Below are positions 21,038 to 26,898 of a stretch of DNA of 26,898 nt, piece by piece. The translations under genes and the position numbers were made by a program. Numbering within the stretch: the stretch's first letter is position 1; each line of letters begins with the position of its first letter. The notes under the pieces were generated by a model. That model ran no database searches and was not told the origin of the DNA. It saw nothing but the letters and a program-made list of their open reading frames with translations. The DNA lies in the NCBI GenBank assembly GCA_904397185.1, contig CAJFOL010000003.1, positions 1-26,898 on the forward strand, in the 5' to 3' direction. The DNA comes from an uncultured Clostridia bacterium (GTDB taxonomy: Bacteria; Bacillota; Clostridia; Christensenellales; UBA1242).

Positions 21038-23038
21038 ATGAAGATAAAAAAGAGTAGTTTATGGTATAAAATATTGGCATTTTGCATGATACTATGCTTT
21101 GCTTTTATAAGTACAGGCTGTATTGGTCTGTCAGGAGATGAGGGCGGAGAAGATTTTGATGATGACGATTTTAACAGTAGTGTCGCAGTCGAAATGTATG
21201 GTGCAAAGGTCCTTTATCGACCTGACGATTATGATTACAATGTTGGCTCAGGTGGTACTAGCGAAGTTGAAAATGATTATTATGGGCAATATGCTTTTCG
21301 TATTATGCAAGAACTTTTCAGTATTTATGGGATATCAACTCTAAACACTATCACACAAAGATTACCCGATTTCAATAAAGACAATATAAATTACCTCTAT
21401 GATAGTATCCGATATCAAGTAGATACGATTGGCACTGTTACAAATGCAATTGTGGTAGGTAATGATGGAAGTGAGACTGAAGCGGAACTTACAGGCCCAT
21501 TTTATATTGTTGGTGCAGACCCTAGTGTTGCATGGAACTGGACAATGGAGGCAGACACAAGCAGGGATGATTTAAAAGCATTTGTTTATAGTAGTCCTGA
21601 AAATCTTATTTCTATAAACGATAAAGATTATGTTAGAACAACAATTGAGCCAACATTAGATATTAATAATTATTATTCTGGAGTAATCTTCTCTAGAGAT
21701 TCTTATGAGGATTTATATTTGACTACGAGTACATTGGATGAAAGTGACAAGGCGACCGACTACGAGCATTTTTCTGACTATGTTAAGACTTTAGAGTATG
21801 CTATCTACTGCTATGCAATTGATGATGAACCTGACGAAGTCACTATTGACACACTTGAGGATGGCTCATACAGTGTTCAAATAGGAGATTATGCAAGTGT
21901 TGACGATGCCCTTGCTGATGCAAAAGAATCTTTCAGAATTTTGGGTGCATATGTCGGGCTTGTTGATAGGCAGATTGAGAAAATTCAAAATTGGATACTT
22001 GAGAATATTATAGGCGAAGTCGCATTGAATGCTGATGACACCTTTACAATCTATAACGATGTGACTGTATATATGGATGAGAGTAGCAATATTCTTAGAT
22101 ATGATTTTTCGGGCAGTGGAAGTTCTAGGTTTACACTCGGTCGTGACTATGAGACCGCTGTCGAAAACATTATGGCAGGGGTATGTGAATATGTACCTAT
22201 TGGAAGTGAGGGGGTGACTATTGACCAACGTTTCCTTGCCTCTGAGATTATGGAATATGCTGGCAATATGTTTATGATAGCAGATGACTCAAACTTTCCG
22301 ACATATGGTACGGCGACCGGGCTTACACAACTTCAGCCACTTGAGTATCAATCAGTTGTGCTTATGCTCAGCGAAGAGATTTATCTTGACGGGCTGACAA
22401 TAGCACTTAAATATGATGCCGACCTTGATGGCACTGAAGAAGATGTCTATGACACCAGCAAATATCTTGATATTATTGTTGATATAAACTACTACAACTC
22501 GCAGACCAAAGAAAGACAGGTGCTTGATTCAAAACAGGTCAGAGTTTATGATGGTCCGTATAATGAAGACTACTGGGGCGAAGGTGGTGACGATCATGTG
22601 GGAGACGGTACGATTGCACCAATAGACCACACAAGTGCATTGATGTTTGACGATTTAGGACAGGTCCATGTCGGTAAGTTCAATGTTGACGTAGGTGACG
22701 GCATACTTAAAACTGACGTTGGAAGTGTTGGGAATTATACAACTTTTCCATGGGTATCACAAAACCCACTTGTACTTGTAGGTACGACTGACGTGCGAAG
22801 ATATTACGAAGTTGTCGAGTACGGCACAAATCCTGAGTACGACACTGACGAACTTGAAAGTGGCAAGACCTATATCTCTGGTAGATTTAATCCTGAGATG
22901 TTTGGTGGCGATGATGGTTGTGACTACATTGAGATAACATACAAGGTCATCAAAAACGTACTAGACAAGGAGACAAACTACAAATTCTACACAGGTATTG
23001 CCTTTGTGGACTATAATGACACACGTTATGAGTATTAA
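21038..23038 (+). CDS. Large acidic lipoprotein of unknown function
   Basis: The protein has 666 residues. The signal peptide KILAFCMILCFAFISTGC ends in a lipobox with C28. An acidic stretch (GDEGGEDFDDDDFNSS) follows, then a long soluble exported region rich in D, Y, E and T. Segments such as YYGQYAFRIMQELFSIYG and EVALNADDTFTIYNDVTVYM suggest mixed helix and beta structure, but no family is recognised. It has few lysines and many Asp/Tyr residues, fitting an extracellular protein. It has its own promoter and a terminator at 23112-23141. It has no Pro-Glu spacer, unlike its neighbour. Both may act together at the cell surface, but this is only proximity. Confidence 0.75.
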   Translation: MKIKKSSLWYKILAFCMILCFAFISTGCIGLSGDEGGEDFDDDDFNSSVAVEMYGAKVLYRPDDYDYNVGSGGTSEVENDYYGQYAFRIMQELFSIYGISTLNTITQRLPDFNKDNINYLYDSIRYQVDTIGTVTNAIVVGNDGSETEAELTGPFYIVGADPSVAWNWTMEADTSRDDLKAFVYSSPENLISINDKDYVRTTIEPTLDINNYYSGVIFSRDSYEDLYLTTSTLDESDKATDYEHFSDYVKTLEYAIYCYAIDDEPDEVTIDTLEDGSYSVQIGDYASVDDALADAKESFRILGAYVGLVDRQIEKIQNWILENIIGEVALNADDTFTIYNDVTVYMDESSNILRYDFSGSGSSRFTLGRDYETAVENIMAGVCEYVPIGSEGVTIDQRFLASEIMEYAGNMFMIADDSNFPTYGTATGLTQLQPLEYQSVVLMLSEEIYLDGLTIALKYDADLDGTEEDVYDTSKYLDIIVDINYYNSQTKERQVLDSKQVRVYDGPYNEDYWGEGGDDHVGDGTIAPIDHTSALMFDDLGQVHVGKFNVDVGDGILKTDVGSVGNYTTFPWVSQNPLVLVGTTDVRRYYEVVEYGTNPEYDTDELESGKTYISGRFNPEMFGGDDGCDYIEITYKVIKNVLDKETNYKFYTGIAFVDYNDTRYEY

Positions 23039-23040
23039 AA

Positions 23041-23091
23041 TTTGTTTTTAAGAAGAGTTTTTGGTGGTTTGTTTTTAAGAAGAGTTTTTGG
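23041..23091 (+). repeat. 27-bp tandem duplication after the second lipoprotein gene
   Basis: A 24-base sequence beginning TTTGTTTTTAAGAAGAG occurs at 23041-23064 and, identically, at 23068-23091, separated by TGG. It is a recent tandem duplication in non-coding DNA. Confidence 0.85.
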
Positions 23092-23111
23092 GCAATAAAA
23101 GTATTATTATC

Positions 23112-23141
23112 AAATGCACTCCTTTGCGGGTGCATTTTTTT
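23112..23141 (+). terminator. Terminator between the lipoprotein gene and comEC
   Basis: AAATGCACTC (23112-23121) pairs with GGGTGCATTT (23128-23137) with one T-G pair, loop CTTTGC, followed by TTTT. Confidence 0.88.
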
Positions 23142-23253
23142 GCGACAAACTAAATATTCATCATATTTTTTAAGTAAAATTTTTATTAATTTAAAAGTTT
23201 TATTGTTAAAAAATCAAAAAATATGCAAAAATTATTTAAATTTAACAAAAATC

Positions 23254-23282
23254 TTGTCAAATAAATGCGAAAATGCTAAAAT
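23254..23282 (+). promoter_or_regulatory. comEC promoter, positioned for leaderless transcription
   Basis: TTGTCA (23254-23259) and TAAAAT (23277-23282) with a 17-bp spacer; a TG at 23274-23275 makes an extended -10. The box ends seven bases before the ATG at 23290, the usual distance to the transcription start, and no ribosome binding site is present. Confidence 0.65.
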
Positions 23283-23289
23283 ATGGCAG

Positions 23290-25398
23290 ATGAAGAACAA
23301 GAAGTTTACAATACATTTTCGCTATTTATTTTATCCATTTTTGACATTTTTGTTTGGCATATCTGTCGCAAGAGGGCTTTACTCGGGTGACACTGAGACC
23401 TTTCTTGTAGTTATTGCCATACTTTTTGGTTTTGGACTATTCTTTATCTACAAAAAGAAGTATAAAATCATGACACTACTTTTCGCCTTTTTCTTTATTG
23501 GTAACGGCTTTTTCTTCTTGGGTTCGCTGACCTACTCTGTCAAAGCATATGAGGGTGAAGTGTCAATTGTCGGGAGAGTGACTGACAATTTTGAAGAGAC
23601 ACAATATTCCTATGTTGTTGTGCTTGATGACGTCAGCATAAATGGTGAGCGGACAAAGAATATCAGGGCAAACATTTCAAAGGGCGAACAGGGTATTGAG
23701 GTTGGTGATATTTTAACCTTTGAAAGTGAGGTGACACCGCAATCACTTTTTGTGCTTGGCTCATTAAATTCGACTAACTACCGCCTCAATGTTGGTTATA
23801 CCTTGGAGGCAGATGCCGATGATATGATTATTGTGAGCGGTTATAAAAAGTTTGACGAGACGGTGAGGCAGAGTATAAAGGAAATTATCTATGCCAATAT
23901 GAGCGAGGACAATGCGTCAATTGCCTATGCCGTGCTGTTTGGCGACCAGTCGGGGATAAGTTTTGAGGTCAATGAGGCATATCGTAATTCAGGTATTATA
24001 CATATCATTGCAGTGAGTGGCTTTAATGTGAGTTTTTTGATCGCCATTCTTTACACAGCATTCAGTCACACTCGGATGGGTCGTCTTACAAGTTTTATTG
24101 TGACCTCTATCATTATCGTCCTGTATGCCTACTTTTGTGGGTTCGCACCATCTGTTGTGCGAGCAAGTATAATGGGCATAGTCTTCATGAGCGGGAAGAT
24201 ATTTGGCAAAAGATATGATTTACTAAACTCGTTAGGATTGTCTGGCTTCATCATTCTGTTTTTAAACCCGCTGTCCGCATTCGATGTTGGCTTTTTAATG
24301 TCGGTTGGCTGTGTCTGTGGCATGGTGTTCTTGAGCCCGCTCTTTATGAAAGTTTTGACTAAGTTTAGCGGGAACAAGGTCGCCACGTATATCTCGGCAT
24401 CACTTTCCGCACAGATTGCAATATTGCCATTTCTTGCATCTTTTGGCTCGACTGTCAACCTTTTGTCATTTATAATAAACCTATTTGTCGTGCCACTATT
24501 CGGTCTTATGTATCCATACCTATTTTTCATGTCCTTTTTAGCACTTGCTATGCCATTTTTGGGTGTACTTCTTTCGCCTGTCGACTGGATACTGACCGCC
24601 TGTTACTTTATTGCATACATTTTCACAAACACTTCACTGCTAGTCAAACTTTATCCTCTTCATTTGACGACAAAAGTGCTGTTTTTCTTGGCAATATACA
24701 CCATCGGCAACTTTGTAATTTCAAAACCAATTATGAAGATTATGGCATCTGTTATCTTGCTAGCCCTGTGCTTATGCTCGGTAGGTGTGCTTGATATGTC
24801 CTTGAATAATCGCTCTTCGATTGTCTATACCTATTCATATGGGCAGGAGAGTATACTTTTGACAAGCAGTAGCGGGCAGACTGTTGCAGTGGGTGAGAAT
24901 TATCTGCTTTCACGAGCAATGGATAACTACCATATTGACAAACTCGACCTCTATCTCACCTTTGATAAACTTGACGAGAATGACGTTGACCAACTTGAAG
25001 ATTACGGCTTTTCTTACTTTGTTACGACTGAAGGCGAAAATTTTAATGACCAAATCATAGTGGCAGAGCCTAGCCAAAAGGTAGAGGCGGGCGACTTCAC
25101 GTTCTCCTACCTATCAAGCGAGGATGAAGTGCAAGGACTTTTAATATCTTTTGATGATATGAGTGTTTTTGTTGCAAGTGAGGAGAATTTTGATTATAAT
25201 AATGCTATGGCATATTCAAACCTGCTCTCATCACTGAATGTCGATATTGCTTTTGTGGGAGAGCATTATGGAATTGTAGGCAATGACTTTATCTCAGTGT
25301 CATCGGTCAAAAATTCACACTCAACCTTTAATTTTATTGATGATGGGAATATGCTGTTCTCTTTAGGCAGAACAATCACAAAAAGGAGCATAGATTGA
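23290..25398 (+). CDS. comEC: ComEC/Rec2 family DNA-uptake channel with degenerate C-terminal hydrolase domain
   Basis: This 702-aa membrane protein carries single-stranded DNA across the membrane in natural transformation. After two or three N-terminal helices comes the OB-like domain (SIVGRVTDNFEETQYSYVV), then the competence domain with YAVLFGDQSGISFEV and SGIIHIIAVSGFNVSFL; the usual SGLHV histidine is N here. Many helices follow. The C-terminal metallo-beta-lactamase-like domain keeps its outline (YSYGQESILLTSSSGQTVAV) but the metal motif HxHxDH is replaced by LTFDKLDENDVDQL, so it should not bind metal or cut DNA. The ATG at 23290 is chosen for its promoter and the normal family start; an open frame extends back into the terminator. 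The TGA overlaps the holA start by four bases. Confidence 0.88.
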   Translation: MKNKKFTIHFRYLFYPFLTFLFGISVARGLYSGDTETFLVVIAILFGFGLFFIYKKKYKIMTLLFAFFFIGNGFFFLGSLTYSVKAYEGEVSIVGRVTDNFEETQYSYVVVLDDVSINGERTKNIRANISKGEQGIEVGDILTFESEVTPQSLFVLGSLNSTNYRLNVGYTLEADADDMIIVSGYKKFDETVRQSIKEIIYANMSEDNASIAYAVLFGDQSGISFEVNEAYRNSGIIHIIAVSGFNVSFLIAILYTAFSHTRMGRLTSFIVTSIIIVLYAYFCGFAPSVVRASIMGIVFMSGKIFGKRYDLLNSLGLSGFIILFLNPLSAFDVGFLMSVGCVCGMVFLSPLFMKVLTKFSGNKVATYISASLSAQIAILPFLASFGSTVNLLSFIINLFVVPLFGLMYPYLFFMSFLALAMPFLGVLLSPVDWILTACYFIAYIFTNTSLLVKLYPLHLTTKVLFFLAIYTIGNFVISKPIMKIMASVILLALCLCSVGVLDMSLNNRSSIVYTYSYGQESILLTSSSGQTVAVGENYLLSRAMDNYHIDKLDLYLTFDKLDENDVDQLEDYGFSYFVTTEGENFNDQIIVAEPSQKVEAGDFTFSYLSSEDEVQGLLISFDDMSVFVASEENFDYNNAMAYSNLLSSLNVDIAFVGEHYGIVGNDFISVSSVKNSHSTFNFIDDGNMLFSLGRTITKRSID

Positions 25399-26339
25399 AA
25401 ACTTTAAAAACTAGGCTTAAAAACGGACTTGAAAATTGTTATCTTTTGGAAGGTGAGGACTATTATCTATATGATAGGGCTTTTGCAATGATAAAAAAAA
25501 CCTGCAATATAGCCGTACCTGACTTCGACTTCGTCAAGTTCGATGATGAGAACTTCTCTATGCAAGCACTTGTGGATAGTGCTGAGGTTTTGCCTCTCGC
25601 TGGACAATACCGCCTCATTGTCGTAAAAAATGTGTCGAAAATCAGCGAAAATGACAAAAAACTCTTCCTTGATTATCTCAAGAAAACAGTGCCTTCGACA
25701 GTTATTGTGATTTATGACTACCTTAACAAATTCGATTTTGCCAAAGATAAAGTGGCTTTCGTTGACTGCCGAAGATTTGATAAAAAACTCGGCTCGGCTG
25801 TTGTGGTAAATGAACTTAGCAAACTTAACAAACAAATTTCGGCTGAGGCACTCGACACCCTCTGGGATTACTGCAATGGCTACCTTACAAGGATAAACAA
25901 CGAACTTTATAAACTCGCCTATTACGACCTTAATGACCCACTCATAACTAAAAAACTCGTGGAAAGTATGGTCAAAAAAGACAATGAATTTGTTGTCTAT
26001 GAACTGACTGACTCACTCTCTCGCAGAGACGGGGACAAGGTGCTTCAAATTGTCGATAAACTCGCAAAAGAACAGGGGATTATCGGGCTTATAACCAACC
26101 ACTTTAGACGATTGTTTTTCATCTCAACCTCTGATATGAGCGATAAACAACTCGCATCTCTGCTCGGTGTTAAAGAATTTGCAATTTCCAAACAACGTCA
26201 ACAAGTAAAAAACTTTTCGAGAATGCAACTAAAAAAAATATATACCCTGCTTGAAAAAGTGGACTATGATATAAAAAGCGGAGCCATGCTCCAAGAAAAT
26301 GCACTATATTATTTGGTGTTAAGTATACTGTATATATAG
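25395..26339 (+). CDS. holA: DNA polymerase III delta subunit
   Basis: The delta subunit opens the beta sliding clamp in the clamp-loader complex. The 314-aa protein begins with the family pattern NCYLLEGEDYYLYDRAFAMI, then VDSAEVLPLAGQYRLIVVKN, which matches the clamp-interacting delta motif region, and later KEQGIIGLITNHFRRLFFIS and EFAISKQRQQVKNFSRMQL from the C-terminal collar domain. It is slightly shorter than the usual 330-345 residues. Translation starts at a TTG at 25395, overlapping the comEC stop (TTGA), with AAAAGGAG six bases upstream. The comEC-holA pairing is typical of Firmicutes. The rpsT gene that often follows is not present; a cloverleaf-like element begins about 30 bp after the stop. 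Confidence 0.93.
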   Translation: MKTLKTRLKNGLENCYLLEGEDYYLYDRAFAMIKKTCNIAVPDFDFVKFDDENFSMQALVDSAEVLPLAGQYRLIVVKNVSKISENDKKLFLDYLKKTVPSTVIVIYDYLNKFDFAKDKVAFVDCRRFDKKLGSAVVVNELSKLNKQISAEALDTLWDYCNGYLTRINNELYKLAYYDLNDPLITKKLVESMVKKDNEFVVYELTDSLSRRDGDKVLQIVDKLAKEQGIIGLITNHFRRLFFISTSDMSDKQLASLLGVKEFAISKQRQQVKNFSRMQLKKIYTLLEKVDYDIKSGAMLQENALYYLVLSILYI

Positions 26340-26370
26340 ATTATATAATATATCTTAATATTAAGACTGC

Positions 26371-26504
26371 TTGGCGAAAGAGTCGGCAAAACTTGCAAAT
26401 GCTTGTTGAAAAATCAACAAGCATTTTATCTTGTTTTTGCTTGCAAAAACAAGATTGTGATTTTTTAGCAAAAATCACTGCAAGTTTTGCCGTCCTTTCG
26501 CTCA
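26371..26504 (+). other. Cloverleaf-like four-way-junction element, copy 2
   Basis: The outer stem GCGAAAG/CTTTCGC (26374-26380/26495-26501) extends by a G-T and a T-A pair around one mismatch. A 3x2 internal loop (AGT/TC) leads to a perfect 14-bp inner stem (26384-26397/26479-26492). Hairpins: A 26398-26425 (12 bp, loop AAAA), linker TT, B 26428-26455 (13 bp, loop TT), one T, C 26457-26478 (9 bp, loop TAGC). The order, the loop asymmetry and the TT linker equal those of 19436-19568 in the same orientation, while the sequences differ. It lies after holA, and no T-run follows, so it is not simply a terminator. Confidence 0.85.
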
Positions 26505-26527
26505 AACCAACCTTTCCTTTTACATAT

Positions 26528-26722
26528 GTTAGAGCGGAAATATAGTAAAATCTAAAGTTAACCTAATCGGACACTGATCCAAACTAAGTTTGGTTAGAGC
26601 GGAAATATAGTAAAATCTAAAGTTAACCTAATCGGACACTGATCCAAACTAAGTTTGGTTAGAGCGGAGATATTGTTAAAACCTAAAACTAACCTGAGCG
26701 GACAATCGTCCAGCATTTGGCT
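26528..26722 (+). repeat. Three 65-bp tandem repeats, two identical and one diverged
   Basis: Copies start at 26528, 26593 and 26658 with GTTAGAGCGG. The first two are identical over 65 bases; the third differs at roughly a quarter of positions. The end of each unit forms a hairpin crossing into the next: CCAAAC-TAA-GTTTGG in copies 1 and 2, and CCAGC-ATTTG-GCTGG in copy 3, so changes on both sides keep pairing. Copy 3 also pairs GGAC with GTCC just before. No ORF runs through the array. Confidence 0.85.
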
Positions 26723-26739
26723 GGTTGTGCCAGAAGAGG

Positions 26740-26838
26740 GTGGAAGGATATAAAAGACTGCTTGCAGAATACTACGAAAGCGAAAACGATAGAAAAATAG
26801 TGGACTTTCTTAAAAAATATGCTTACACAAATGTATAA
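26740..26838 (+). CDS. Possible very small protein (32 residues) after the tandem repeats
   Basis: A GTG at 26740 opens a frame to TAA at 26836-26838, encoding a charged, probably helical peptide (VEGYKRLLAEYYESENDRKI, then VDFLKKYAYTNV). The composition looks protein-like and the frame stays open upstream to 26698, but no well-placed ribosome binding site exists. It may be a gene fragment. The remaining bases to the window end (26839-26898) show nothing that can be assigned. Confidence 0.3.
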   Translation: MEGYKRLLAEYYESENDRKIVDFLKKYAYTNV

Positions 26839-26898
26839 TTGAAACAAAACTGTAAAAAATAAACTTAGGTAGACGACCGAACCTGTGACAAAATTCAT

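Noticed and set aside
23140..23289. N-terminal extension of comEC by 50 residues from a TTG
   Set aside because: It would start inside a terminator, has no ribosome binding site, and overlaps a well-formed promoter that points to the ATG at 23290.
26528..26722. CRISPR array
   Set aside because: The units are contiguous 65-bp tandem copies without variable spacers, and no cas gene is present.
26689..26898. Minus-strand hydrophobic 69-codon frame at the right edge
   Set aside because: It begins exactly at the window edge, runs into the tandem repeats, and its hydrophobicity reflects an A-rich opposite strand; cannot be supported.

Overview
The window looks like a chromosomal segment of a low-GC Gram-positive-type bacterium, probably an uncultured gut Clostridia-like lineage. 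This is inferred from the hrcA-grpE-dnaK-dnaJ operon behind a CIRCE operator, the comEC-holA pair, lipobox lipoproteins, strong AAAGGAG-type ribosome binding sites, T-rich terminators and a BspA-like leucine-rich-repeat protein at the left edge. TGA, TAA and TAG all act as stops, so the code is standard. No rRNA, tRNA or CRISPR was recognised.

Layout. Positions 1-327 hold the 3' end of a BspA-like surface protein and its terminator. Positions 535-6298 hold the heat-shock operon: a near-consensus promoter with CIRCE, a leader of about 460 nt that folds into many hairpins, hrcA, grpE, dnaK, a small pyrophosphatase-like gene, dnaJ and a bidirectional terminator. GrpE carries a metallothionein-like tail of 22 cysteines. 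Positions 6379-8240 hold minus-strand genes: a histidine phosphatase, rsmE and a second cysteine-rich small protein. Positions 8485-9474 encode a YkvI-like membrane protein. A 580-bp repeat-bearing AT-rich gap follows, then a minus-strand ABC transporter ATPase and permease with no binding protein nearby.

Positions 11765-19427 hold a phage-derived morphogenesis cassette in P22-like order: a possible terminase-small-like fragment, a zinc-ribbon protein, portal, scaffold-like protein, major capsid, a small connector, gp4-like adaptor, gp10-like protein and two holins. All frames are open, but no large terminase, integrase, repressor, endolysin or tail fibre gene is present. Two lipoprotein genes follow, each with its own promoter and terminator, then comEC (with a decayed metallo-beta-lactamase domain) overlapping holA.

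The most unusual signals are structural. Two non-coding elements, 19436-19568 and 26371-26504, share no obvious sequence but have the same predicted fold: an outer stem, a 3x2 internal loop, a 13-14 bp inner stem, and three hairpins around a nearly linker-free four-way junction, with a TT linker between the first two hairpins in both. The second is followed by 65-bp tandem repeats. Other leads are the GrpE metallothionein-like fusion, the structured hrcA leader, the capsid cassette without a packaging motor, and two promoters placed so that transcription would start at the ATG itself.
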